Notes under the pieces: generated by a model
What the model was told of the DNA's origin: nothing
What the model saw: the letters and a program-made list of their open reading frames with translations, nothing else
Database searches by the model: none
In this document: positions 44,022 through 54,100 of the stretch, in pieces
Layout: each line of letters opens with the position of its first letter
Numbering within the stretch: the stretch's first letter is position 1
From: CAZMNY01 sp964635375
GTDB lineage: Bacteria > Planctomycetota > Planctomycetia > Pirellulales > Pirellulaceae
Length of the DNA stretch: 64,000 nucleotides
Reading direction: 5' to 3'
Assembly: GCA_964635375.1 (NCBI GenBank)
Contig: CAZWOU010000007.1
Coordinates: 19,487-83,486 of the forward strand
Made by a program: the position numbers and the translations under genes

Positions 44022-45428
44022 ATGAAGAATCATCAACACCTTTCCCGTCGTTCGTTTCTTAAACGCAGCGGCATGGGCGTTGGCACATTGGCGCTGAGCG
44101 ACCTGCTTTGCCGCGAGGATCATGCCGCCGGTTCGAGCAAAGACCTGCGAGGCGCCCACTTCCCAGGCAAGGCGAAGCATGTAATTCATGTCTTCCTAAA
44201 CGGAGGAATGTCCCAGGTTGATACGCTGGACCCGAAGCCTGAATTGACAAAGCGGGCGGGGCAGATGCTGCCCTTTCAAAACCTGCAGACAGAACGAAAA
44301 ACCGGCGTGGCTCTTCCCTCGCCATTCCAGTTCAAGCGGCACGGCGAGAGCGGGATCCCAATCAGTGACATCTTCCCGCATTTGTCAAAGTGCGCAGACG
44401 ATTTGGCCGTGATCCGGTCGATGCATGTCGAATTGCCGAACCATGAGATGTCGCTGATGTTGATGAATACTGGCCACCAGCGTCAGGTGCGTCCAAGTTT
44501 CGGTTCGTGGCTGACCTGGGGAATGGGGACGCAAAACCAGAACTTGCCGGGATTCGTCGCACTTTGCCCTGGGGGACTTCCAGTTGGAGGCGCGGGAAAC
44601 TGGCGGTCCGCTTTTCTCCCCGGCGCTTACCAGGGAACTCACGTCGATACGTCCAAGCCCGATCCGAAACAGTTGATCGAGTATGTTCACAACGATCGCA
44701 TGACGCCGCGGGAACAGCAGGTCCAATTTGAACTGCTGAAGACGCTGAACGCTCGGCATCTGGCGGACCGTCCTGGCGAGGTTGCTCTGGAAGCTCGCAT
44801 CCGCTCGTTCGAGCTGGCCTACCGCATGCAGACTGAAGCGACCGACGCGTTCGATATTCAGCAGGAGCCTAAACACATTTTGAAAATGTATGGAGACGGC
44901 CCTCAGAATCGCCAATTGTTAATGGCCAGACGGCTGGTCGAACGAGGCGTGCGGTTCGTGCAGACTTGGCACGGCAACATGCAGCCATGGGATAGCCACT
45001 CGAACATCAAAGCAGCTCATCGCAAAGTGGCCGGCGAGTGCGACCAGGGCCTGGCTGCGTTGCTCACCGACCTCAAGCAACGGGGGTTGCTGGACGAGAC
45101 GTTGGTTCTGTGTACGGGTGAATTTGGTCGGACTCCTTCGGTTGAATTGAGTCAAAACGGCGCTGGTGCGGTTCAGGGTCGCGACCACAACCACTGGGGA
45201 TTCTCGTTGTGGCTTGCTGGAGGGGGCGTAAAGGGGGGGACTATCTACGGAGCCACCGACGAATTCGGTTTCAAAGCTGTCGAGAATCCTGTCTCCGTCC
45301 ACGATCTACACGCCACGATGTTGCACCTGCTCGGCTTCGACCACGAGCGGTTGACCTACCGTTTTGCCAGTCGCGACTACCGCTTAACCGACCTTGCCGG
45401 CAAGGTGGTTGACGCCGTCATCGCCTGA
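44022..45428 (+). CDS. DUF1501 protein, Tat-exported (pair 3)
   Basis: A 468-residue DUF1501 protein. The N-terminus has a twin-arginine signal (LSRRSFLKRSGMGVGTLAL). Family blocks are HVFLNGGMSQVDTLDPKPEL, MARRLVERGVRFVQTWHGN, CTGEFGRTPSVE and RDHNHWGFSLWLAGGGVKGG, ending LLGFDHERLTYRFASRDYRLT. The metal-coordinating Asp/His residues of this alkaline-phosphatase-like fold are in place (DTLD, GRDHN). No reaction is established. It is the downstream partner of the pair-3 cytochrome. Confidence 0.9.
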   Translation: MKNHQHLSRRSFLKRSGMGVGTLALSDLLCREDHAAGSSKDLRGAHFPGKAKHVIHVFLNGGMSQVDTLDPKPELTKRAGQMLPFQNLQTERKTGVALPSPFQFKRHGESGIPISDIFPHLSKCADDLAVIRSMHVELPNHEMSLMLMNTGHQRQVRPSFGSWLTWGMGTQNQNLPGFVALCPGGLPVGGAGNWRSAFLPGAYQGTHVDTSKPDPKQLIEYVHNDRMTPREQQVQFELLKTLNARHLADRPGEVALEARIRSFELAYRMQTEATDAFDIQQEPKHILKMYGDGPQNRQLLMARRLVERGVRFVQTWHGNMQPWDSHSNIKAAHRKVAGECDQGLAALLTDLKQRGLLDETLVLCTGEFGRTPSVELSQNGAGAVQGRDHNHWGFSLWLAGGGVKGGTIYGATDEFGFKAVENPVSVHDLHATMLHLLGFDHERLTYRFASRDYRLTDLAGKVVDAVIA

Positions 45429-45747
45429 CTCCGTCGCCCGGACTGCCCAGCCGTTCCGTCGCCAGCGCACTAAAGAAACATGTCTGGAGTTGCAGATTTC
45501 TTCGTGTCGCCAATGTTTGCCGCGCCGATGACCACAGCCCGATTCTAGGGGATCTTGCACAGCGAATGCCACAGCAAAGGCACTCCGCCCCAACTTTTCA
45601 TCTAGAATCGGTACTTCTTGAGACTCCGTTTGCGCGTCTACTGTGTCCGAGGCGAAATGCGAATGCCCGCGACTCCTCGCCCAATTTTCACCGGACGGTG
45701 GGTACTTGTCGTACCATAGAGGGCGTATTGGATCGGAGAATCGTTTG
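45429..45747 (+). other. Intergenic region upstream of pair 4
   Basis: About 320 bases. An open frame from 45643 runs into the next gene but gives no protein-like sequence before its ATG. A 9-bp inverted repeat (CCGATTCTA at about 45540, TAGAATCGG at about 45603) and a small hairpin (GGTAC/GTACC) near 45702 are present. No clear promoter is seen. Confidence 0.5.
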
Positions 45748-48700
45748 ATGACACGGACCACCTCCTGCCTGCTGATCGTTTTGTGCTTCACGGCGCATTC
45801 GTTCGCCTGCGCGGACGACGGCATCGAGTTCTTCGAGAAGAAAATTCGCCCGGTGCTGGTGAAGCATTGTTATGAGTGTCATTCCGCCGCGTCGGATGAA
45901 GCGAAAGGCGAACTAGTTCTCGACTATCGCGATGGGCTGCGAGGTGGCGGCGAATCAGGAGCAGCCATCGTGCCGGGCAAGCCGCAGGAGAGCCTGCTCT
46001 TGGAGGCGTTGCGGCATGAGTCGTTTGAGATGCCGCCGAAAAAGAAACTGCCAGCGGCTGTGATCGCCGACTTTGAACAGTGGATTCGTTTGGGAGCGGT
46101 TGATCCGAGAGACAAGACACCGTCCCGAACGGATGTAGCCGCCTCAAGATGGAAGGCGCAACTTGTTGAGCGAAGCCAGTGGTGGAGTTTGCAGCCGCTC
46201 AAGAAGGAATCGCTGCCCGAAGTCCACGCTGCGGATTGGTCGAAGGAGCCTGTCGATCGATTCGTCCGCTCGGCGCTCGACGAAGCCGGGCTGCTTCCTG
46301 CGAAGGGGGCCCAGCCCGAGATCTTATTGCGACGTCTCGCATTTGTGCTGACGGGGCTGCCACCAAAGCCGGGGCAAATCAGACCGTTTGCGGAGGCGTT
46401 CGCAGGGGATGCCGAGGCGGCGCTCGACCAGCTAGTGGACGACTTGCTCGCGTCGCCTCATTTTGGCGAACGGTTCGCGCGACATTGGATGGATGTCGTG
46501 CGTTACACCGACACCTTCGGCTACGAGTGGGACAATCCGGCCAAGGGCTCGTGGGAATACCGCGACTATCTGATACGCGCTTTCAATCAGGACATTGGAT
46601 TTGACCAGTTGATACGCGAGCAGATCGCCGGCGACCTGCTGGCCGCTCCGCGGATCAATCAGGAGGCGGGAGTCAACGAGAGCTTGATCGGCCCGATGTT
46701 TTATCACATGGGCGAGCATCGGCACGGAGACAGTCTGGTATTCAACGGGGTCCATCAGGAAATGGTGAACAACAAGATCGATGCCTTCTCAAAGGCGTTC
46801 TTGGCCATGACCGTAGCTTGCGCTCGTTGCCACGATCACAAACTCGATGCCATTTCGCAGACGGACTACTACGCGCTGGCCGGCGTTTTCATGTCGCCGC
46901 GCTGGACGGCCCGGTCGATCGATGTTCTGGGGAAAAATGACGCGGCGATCGAGGAGCTTATTCGGTTGCGTGGCGAGATCCAGAAGCGGATGGGGCAGGT
47001 ATGGAATTCAAACCGCGGTACCTTGAGCAGGGGGTCATCGCTGAGAAAATGGGCGCATGCCAATCGATCAACATTGGTTGGTGCGAAGATCGACGACGTC
47101 GCTTGGCCCTTGGCCCAACTGCTCAGCGACACCGCGACCGATGTGGACTGGCTGAAGGCCGCGAACCTCTCCGCAAAGCCCGCAGCCAAGTCGACAGAAC
47201 TGGTCGTTGAAAATGACGGCGCCATCCTGGCCCAAGGCGAGTTGGCGGAGACCGACGCTTACACAGTGAAATTCACAACCGATCCTGGTGACGCCAGTCT
47301 GCTCCGACTCGAAGCGCTAACGCACCCGAGTCTGGGCGAAGGTGGACCAGGGCGGACGGCTCATGGCAATTTCGTGCTCACCCATGTGCGCGTTGAGGTA
47401 AAGCCGCTCGCCGCGCCGGGGTCGCAGCCGCGGCCTGTGCAGAAGCTTATCCCCACATCAGCTCGGGCCGATTATTCCCAGCCTGGGTATCCTGTCACTG
47501 CCGCGCTCGATCCCGCAACTCGCAGCGGCTGGGGCGTCGGCTTGGGTGGCAACGTCGATCGCACGGCCTGGTTCACTTTCGCCAAGCCGGTTGAGCTCCC
47601 GCACGGCGGCGAGTGGACGGTCACTTTGGAGCATCACTATGGAAGCCGCCATGTGTTGGGTAGATTTCGGCTCACTCCCGGACTTGAAAAGGCCTCGCCC
47701 CGCGCATCCGACGGCGCAATCAAGGCCGCCTGGCAACAGCTGGCAACTGAATGGCGCACCACGCGTGAGTCCCGCCTGAAAATCGACGCGGGCAAATTCA
47801 CCGTGCTGAGTGATTTCTCCGAACCAGGGCTGCCCGATGGATGGAGTGCTGAGGGCGATGGCATTCAGCATGGCTATGTTGTCGACGGTGCGCCGCGGGT
47901 CAGTCTGAGCGGCGAGACGATCGTGGATCAATTGCGTCCGCGCGGCTACCACACCCACTCGCTATCGTCGAAGCTGGCCGGCGCGGTCCGACTGCCGGCC
48001 CAGGACAAGATTCCCGGACGGCAGCTAAGCCTAAAACTGCGCGGCGGAGAATGGGCTGGCCAAATGGTCGTGCCTCAGAACGCGTTTCAAACTGAGCCGC
48101 TCACGTTTCTTGACCCGGCGGCGCCGCTCGGATGGAAGACGTTTGCGGACCGAGGCTTAAAGCCGGCCCACGGCATCACGCGGATGCTTCCGGAAATCAT
48201 GACCTCGTCGCTGCATTCAAATTTTCCGCCTCGGACGGGTTTGGCACGCGCCGGGAAAGTCACGCTTCCCCCACATGATGATGGTTTCAACAAACGCAGC
48301 TGGTTCAGCTTGACTGGGATCGTCGCGCACGATGCGGGCGGAGTTCCTCAGAACACGCTTGAACTATTCACCCCGCTGTTTGAAGGCGAGTCGCCCGCTT
48401 TGGGCCAAGATGCCTGGCAGCGAGTGGCGGCATGGTTCTCGGACGCGGTTCGTCGCTGGTCCGCCGACGAAGCGACCTCCGAAGATGTCAAGTTGCTCAA
48501 CTGGCTGCTCGCGCAGAATCTGCTCCCAAATCAAGCGAAAGATGTCCCTGACATTGCGGCGCTGGTGGGAGCGTATCGCGAAGTCGAATCGCGCATCGCG
48601 TACCCTCGCAGCGTCATGAGTATGGACGAACGCGGCGTCGCGCCGATGAACTATCGAATCAACGTGCGCGGCGATGTCTACGCAAACGGACCAGCGATCC

Positions 48701-49620
48701 CTCGCGATTTCCTGGAAGTGTTCGCCGGGCAACATCGCGTGGCTGGAAGCCAAGGCAGCGGTCGGCTGGAGTTGGCGAAGTATCTTAGCAGTCGGAACAA
48801 CCCGCAAACGGCAAGAGTCTATGTCAATCGCGTCTGGCAGGCCGTGTTTGGCAGGGGGATTGTCGCGACGCCAAACGACTTCGGAAAACTCGGCGCCCGT
48901 CCGTCGCATCCCGAGCTTCTCGACTGGCTCTCGGCAACGTTTATCGAGGAAGGCTGGTCCACAAAGAAGTTGGTCCGTCGCTTGGTGTTGAGCCGAACGT
49001 TTCGTCAGGCGGGAACTGTTTTTCAGGCGGCGGCCGATCTCGATCCCGACAACAGTTTGCTCCACCATTATCCGACTCGACGGCTGGAAGCGGAAGCAAT
49101 TCGAGACGGTCTGCTCGCCGTCTCTGGCAGGCTCGACCCGCAGCTTTTTGGCCAGCCAATCAATCCTCCACGATTGGTCGAAGACGGAGCCAAGCGGCTC
49201 TTCTCGGGACCAGCTGATAGTGACGGGCGGCGTTCAATTTACATGAAGATGTCGATTATGGATCCACCGAAGTTTCTCGTCTGTTTTAACTTGCCTGATC
49301 TCAAGTTGCCGACTGGTCATCGGGACGTTACCAATAACCCAACGCAGGCGCTAGCGCTGCTCAACAACCCGCTGGTCGTCCAGTTGAGTGATCATTGGGG
49401 CGAACTTCTAGTGAAGGATGGCTGTGACGATCCCCAACAACGAGTCCGCGATATGTTCTTGCGGGCACTTGGCCGGTCGCCCGGCAGCGGCGAGTTACAA
49501 CGCTGGACAGAAGCGGTGGCCAGTTATTCGAAGTCAGACGATGTCATGACGGACGCGGAAGCTTGGTCGGAACTGGCCCATCTCTTCTTCAACACAAAAG
49601 AGTTCATTTACTACAGGTGA
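45748..49620 (+). CDS. Large planctomycete cytochrome c/DUF1549/DUF1553 protein (pair 4)
   Basis: A 1290-residue exported protein, the longest of the four in the window. A short signal peptide leads to the heme motif HCYECHSA (Cys41 to His45), DUF1549 (FGERFARHWMDVVRYTDTFG, CARCHDHKLDAI) and, at the C-terminus, DUF1553 (AVFGRGIVATPNDFGKLGARP). A long beta-rich insert of several hundred residues between the two blocks, with segments such as DRTAWFTFAKPVELPHGGEW, suggests a carbohydrate-binding or concanavalin-like module. The ATG at 45748 is preferred: GGAG lies 9 bases upstream and the signal peptide starts there. The stop lies 5 bases before the DUF1501 ATG. Confidence 0.9.
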   Translation: MTRTTSCLLIVLCFTAHSFACADDGIEFFEKKIRPVLVKHCYECHSAASDEAKGELVLDYRDGLRGGGESGAAIVPGKPQESLLLEALRHESFEMPPKKKLPAAVIADFEQWIRLGAVDPRDKTPSRTDVAASRWKAQLVERSQWWSLQPLKKESLPEVHAADWSKEPVDRFVRSALDEAGLLPAKGAQPEILLRRLAFVLTGLPPKPGQIRPFAEAFAGDAEAALDQLVDDLLASPHFGERFARHWMDVVRYTDTFGYEWDNPAKGSWEYRDYLIRAFNQDIGFDQLIREQIAGDLLAAPRINQEAGVNESLIGPMFYHMGEHRHGDSLVFNGVHQEMVNNKIDAFSKAFLAMTVACARCHDHKLDAISQTDYYALAGVFMSPRWTARSIDVLGKNDAAIEELIRLRGEIQKRMGQVWNSNRGTLSRGSSLRKWAHANRSTLVGAKIDDVAWPLAQLLSDTATDVDWLKAANLSAKPAAKSTELVVENDGAILAQGELAETDAYTVKFTTDPGDASLLRLEALTHPSLGEGGPGRTAHGNFVLTHVRVEVKPLAAPGSQPRPVQKLIPTSARADYSQPGYPVTAALDPATRSGWGVGLGGNVDRTAWFTFAKPVELPHGGEWTVTLEHHYGSRHVLGRFRLTPGLEKASPRASDGAIKAAWQQLATEWRTTRESRLKIDAGKFTVLSDFSEPGLPDGWSAEGDGIQHGYVVDGAPRVSLSGETIVDQLRPRGYHTHSLSSKLAGAVRLPAQDKIPGRQLSLKLRGGEWAGQMVVPQNAFQTEPLTFLDPAAPLGWKTFADRGLKPAHGITRMLPEIMTSSLHSNFPPRTGLARAGKVTLPPHDDGFNKRSWFSLTGIVAHDAGGVPQNTLELFTPLFEGESPALGQDAWQRVAAWFSDAVRRWSADEATSEDVKLLNWLLAQNLLPNQAKDVPDIAALVGAYREVESRIAYPRSVMSMDERGVAPMNYRINVRGDVYANGPAIPRDFLEVFAGQHRVAGSQGSGRLELAKYLSSRNNPQTARVYVNRVWQAVFGRGIVATPNDFGKLGARPSHPELLDWLSATFIEEGWSTKKLVRRLVLSRTFRQAGTVFQAAADLDPDNSLLHHYPTRRLEAEAIRDGLLAVSGRLDPQLFGQPINPPRLVEDGAKRLFSGPADSDGRRSIYMKMSIMDPPKFLVCFNLPDLKLPTGHRDVTNNPTQALALLNNPLVVQLSDHWGELLVKDGCDDPQQRVRDMFLRALGRSPGSGELQRWTEAVASYSKSDDVMTDAEAWSELAHLFFNTKEFIYYR

Positions 49621-49625
49621 AGCCA

Positions 49626-51074
49626 ATGAGCGGACAATCCAACACCTGTCGATGGCCCGGTCGGGTCTGCGAGGATTTTTCCCGTCGCGGCTTCCTAAAG
49701 AACTCGTCAGCCGGCTTCGGCTGGCTGGCTCTGAACGGGTTGCTTGCAGATCCAGCATTTTCTGGCGAGCGGAAACCCAAGCAACTCCATTTTTCGGCCC
49801 GCGCCAAAAGCGTCATCTTCTGCTTCATGGACGGCGGGCCGAGTCATGTGGATACGTTCGACCTCAAGCCCATGTTGAAGAAGTTCGAAGGCAAAGCGAT
49901 TGGCGCTGACGCCGTTTCCAATCGCTCGCAGTCCGCCGCCAATCGCCTCTGGTTTGGCAGTCCGTGGAAGTTCAAACAGCGCGGCGAGGCCGGGCTGTGG
50001 GTGAGTGACCTGTTTCCCCGCCTCGCAGAGGTCGCCGATGATCTGTGCGTGGTGCGATCGATGGTCGGTGAGTTGCCGCTTCACGGTCAGCAAAATCTCC
50101 TGCTGCACACGGGGCGCATTCTCGGCCAAGCGCCCAGCATCGGTGCGTGGGTCTCGTATGGACTTGGCAGCGAGAACCAGAACCTGCCTGGCTACATATT
50201 GCTCAACAATGACTGGGTTCCCAACGGCGGCTTGGAGAATTTTGGAAGCTCGTTCCTGCCTGCCTCTCACGCCGCAACCATGCTGCGTCCCCAGGGAGTG
50301 CCGGTGGACAACATTAAGCCATCGGATTCTCTCGACTTGCAACGCCGCAAACTGGCCTTGCTGGCCGAGCAAGACAAAGAGTTCGCGGGGCAGGCAGCAA
50401 ACGCGAATGTAATCGACGGCGCGATTGCTAACTATGAAACCGCATTCCGCATGCAAAGCGCCGTTCCTCGAATCGCTGACATCACGCGCGAACCTGAACA
50501 TATTCGGAAACTGTATGGCCTTGATTCCAAAGACACCCACCAGCAGCTCTATGCGAGCCAGGCGCTCCGCGCGAGACGGCTGGTGGAGGCCGGAGTGCGA
50601 TTTGTTGAGATAACTTGCCCCAGCTTCGATGGGAATAACTCGCCATGGGACCAGCATTCGCAAATCAAGAAGAATCATGAAAAGAATGCGCGCGTGACCG
50701 AGCAGTCGGTGGCGGCTCTGATTGTCGATCTCAAGCAGAGAGGATTGCTCGAAGATACCATCGTCGTATGGGCCGGCGAAATGGGCCGGACGCCGCACAC
50801 GCCCAAAGTGACGCCCTCCTGCGGACGCGACCACCATGTCAACGGCTATTCGCTCTTCATGGCGGGTGGCGGCTTCAAGCGGGGAGTCGCCTACGGGCAG
50901 ACGGACGATTTCGGAAACGGCGTCATCGAGAACAAAGTCGATATCCATGATATCCACGCCACGATTTTGCACCAGCTGGGCGTGGATCACGAACGACTGA
51001 CCTTCCGCTACGGCGGCCGAGACCAACGACTGACCGACGTGCATGGTCGGGTAGTCAAAGAACTGCTGGCGTGA
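49626..51074 (+). CDS. DUF1501 protein, Tat-exported (pair 4)
   Basis: A 482-residue DUF1501 protein. FSRRGFLKNSSAGFGWLAL is the twin-arginine signal. The core reads FMDGGPSHVDTFDLKPMLKK, LVEAGVRFVEITCPS and VVWAGEMGRTPHTP, with GRDHHVNGYSLFMAGGGFKRG near the end. The ATG at 49626 is used because the longer frame (49563) overlaps the previous gene. Co-transcribed with the 1290-aa cytochrome. The function of the family is unknown. Confidence 0.9.
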   Translation: MSGQSNTCRWPGRVCEDFSRRGFLKNSSAGFGWLALNGLLADPAFSGERKPKQLHFSARAKSVIFCFMDGGPSHVDTFDLKPMLKKFEGKAIGADAVSNRSQSAANRLWFGSPWKFKQRGEAGLWVSDLFPRLAEVADDLCVVRSMVGELPLHGQQNLLLHTGRILGQAPSIGAWVSYGLGSENQNLPGYILLNNDWVPNGGLENFGSSFLPASHAATMLRPQGVPVDNIKPSDSLDLQRRKLALLAEQDKEFAGQAANANVIDGAIANYETAFRMQSAVPRIADITREPEHIRKLYGLDSKDTHQQLYASQALRARRLVEAGVRFVEITCPSFDGNNSPWDQHSQIKKNHEKNARVTEQSVAALIVDLKQRGLLEDTIVVWAGEMGRTPHTPKVTPSCGRDHHVNGYSLFMAGGGFKRGVAYGQTDDFGNGVIENKVDIHDIHATILHQLGVDHERLTFRYGGRDQRLTDVHGRVVKELLA

Positions 51075-51130
51075 AAAGTTGAGGCGATGACTGCTGTGTA
51101 ACTGCGAGCCCCGAAGATATAGGTTGAGAA

Positions 51131-54100
51131 ATGAGAAGACGTGTTGTGATCATTGGCTTAAGCAGCGTTGCCGCGTTGTTCGCCCTTCTTTCCGCGAACG
51201 CTTTCGCGGCGGAGAACCAGCCCGCGACGTTTGACTGCCGGTGGACGGAGCGCCCGTTAACGATTGATGGCAAGGTTGACGAGGACGCCTGGAAAAGCGC
51301 TCAGCTGATTGAACACTTCTATCTGCCCTGGTTGCGTGACAATCCGCGTCGGGCCAAAACCGCGACGAAAGCCAAGCTGCTTTGGGATCGCGAATACCTG
51401 TATTTTTCGGCGAAGATGGAAGATAACGATTTGTATGCCGACGTGAAGGAGCACGACGGAAAAACATGGCATAACGACGTCTTCGAGCTGTTCTTCAAGC
51501 CGGCGACGGACAAGCCGGGTTATTACGAGTTTCAAGTGAACGCCGCCGGAACTGTGATGGATCTGTTTCTGCCCCGTCGCGGAGCTGGCGGGTTTCAACG
51601 GTTCATCGATGAACGTGAATTCCACATTGACGCGAAAGTTCAACTCGACGGCTCGCTCAATAAGTGGCAGGACACCGACAGGGGTTGGACGGTCGAGGGC
51701 AGGATTCCCTGGCGAGATTTTCTGGTGACAGGCGGACGCCCGGCGGTTGGGGAGCAATGGAAATTCGCGCTGTGTCGCTACGACTACTCAGTCGATTTCG
51801 AGGGGCCGGAACTCTCAACCTGCGCGCCTCTGAAAACAAAGGTCGATTTCCACCGACACGAAGAATACGCGACACTGATTTTTCGGTCACCCGACAAGCA
51901 AAGCTCCGCCAAGCCCCCCGCTATTGAAGGCTGGTCGCCCGTAACCACGTCGCGAGTGGCTGGGTCGCCCGATCCGCCGCTGCCATACACGACGCGACGA
52001 GCCTATCCGAAATTGCAGCTCGACTTTCCTGTGTTCATGATCAGGGAGCCAGTTAGCCGACGTCTCTACTTTATCGATCAGGAACGCCAGTATGGTGAGA
52101 CACGACTCTGTCGAACCAAGGGCGATCCGGCTTCTGGGGAGTACGAAGTGTTGGTCGAGTTTGAGAAAACCGTTGCCTATTCGCTCTGCTTTCACCCGCA
52201 GTTCGAAAAGAACGGCTTCCTCTATCTGGGCGCCAACGCCGCGTGGCGCGAAGGCGAACCAAAGAAGTCGCGGGTAACACGATATCAGGTTGATCGCCAG
52301 CCGCCTCATAAGCTCGACCCGGCGTCGGCCACGACGATAATTGAGTGGGAGTCCAACGGGCATAACGGCGCCGCCGTTGCGTTTGGGCTGGATGGCATGT
52401 TGTTCGTGACGTCCGGCGATGGCACCTCAGATTCCGATGACAACGTGGCGGGACAAGGTCTCGACCATCTGCTGGCGAAAGTGTTGCGAATCGACGTTGA
52501 TCGACCCTCGCCCGGACGACCATACTCGATTCCCGCAGACAACCCGTTTACGGGGCAGGAAGATGTCGCGCCCGAGACGTGGGCCTATGGCATGCGAAAC
52601 CCCTGGCGAATGACCGTTGACCAGAAAACGGGACACGTCTGGGTCGGCAACAACGGTCAGGATCTCTGGGAGCAGGCTTACCTGGTCGAGAAGGGCGCCA
52701 ACTACGGTTGGAGTGTTTACGAAGGCAGTCATCCCTTCTACTTGAACCGTCGACTCGGACCCCATCCACACTCGAAGCCGACTGTCGAACACTCGCATTC
52801 CGAATCTCGTTCGCTTACCGGCGGTGTCGTCTACTATGGGACCCGTCTTCCCGAACTTCGCGGCGCCTATATCTACGGCGATCATTCGACGGGGAAGATC
52901 TGGGGCGTCAAGCATGACGGTGAGAAGACGATCTGGGCGAGGGAACTGGCGGACACCCCATTCAATATTACAGCCTTTGCGCTGGATTCCGATGGCGAGT
53001 TGCTAGTCGCCGATCATCGCGGCGGTGGAAAGGGCGGGTTCTATTCGCTCGTGGCGAACGATAAATCAACTCGCGATCGCGATGCGTTTCCAAGAAAGCT
53101 GAGCGACAGCGGATTATTTCAGTCGGTCAAAGACCATCAGATGGCGAAGGGGCTGATCCCGTATTCGGTCAATTCGCCGCTTTGGTCAGACGGCGCATTT
53201 CAGGCCCGCTGGATTGCGCTGCCGCCAGCGCTGGCCGAAGACGGGAAGCCGTCGCCAAACCCCATCGAAGTTCAAGGGAATCGCAGCTGGAGCTTTCCCG
53301 ATGGCACTGTGGTTGTCAAATCGTTGGGCCTCGAAATGAGCGAGGGCGATCCGACATCCAGGCGATGGGTCGAAACGCAATTTCTCAGTAGGCAGCAGGG
53401 CGAATGGGTCGGCTATTCATACGCGTGGAACAACGAACAAACGGATGCTCTCCTCGTTGAGCCCGATGGTAGAAATCACGCGTTTCAAATCCGCGGAGCA
53501 AACGGCGATCGTCGCACGCAGACCTGGCGGTACTCGGGCCGTACTGAGTGCATGGTTTGTCACAGCCGAGCAGCGAATTATGTCCTTGGCTTGTCGACAT
53601 TGCAGATGAACAAGGAACATGATTACGGCGCAGTTGCTGAAAACCAACTTCGAGTGCTTGAGCATCTCGGCGTGCTACGCATCAATTGGAGTCGTGAAGT
53701 ACAGGACGATGTCCGCAAGCAGCTAGGCGAGCAGGGGATGGAACGCAACGAAATAGACGAATTTGTCCGCAACATGACTGCGACTCGCAACCAGCGCAAT
53801 CCAGCCGTTTCAACACTGTTCGCAAAGCCGCCGGAACAGTACGAGTCGCTGGTCGACCCGTATGACTCAACCGCTGCCCTCGACTCGCGAGCTCGTTCCT
53901 ACTTGCACGCCAATTGCGCGCATTGCCACGTGCCTGCCGGCGGCGGGAACGCTCAAATGGAATTGGAGTTCGCCACAGCCCCAGAGAAAACCAAGATTTT
54001 CGACGCGATGCCGGTCCACAGTAAGTTCGGCATGCTGGACGCGAAACTTGTCGCTCGCGGCGATCCGTTCCGCTCGGTGTTGCTGCTGCGGATGTCGAAG

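Noticed and set aside
45540..45611. 9-bp inverted repeat (CCGATTCTA/TAGAATCGG) with a 54-base gap
   Set aside because: The spacing is too wide for a terminator, and no adjacent promoter or repeat copy was seen.
49707..51044. 445-codon antisense frame over the pair-4 DUF1501 gene
   Set aside because: Shadow of a clear DUF1501 protein on the other strand.
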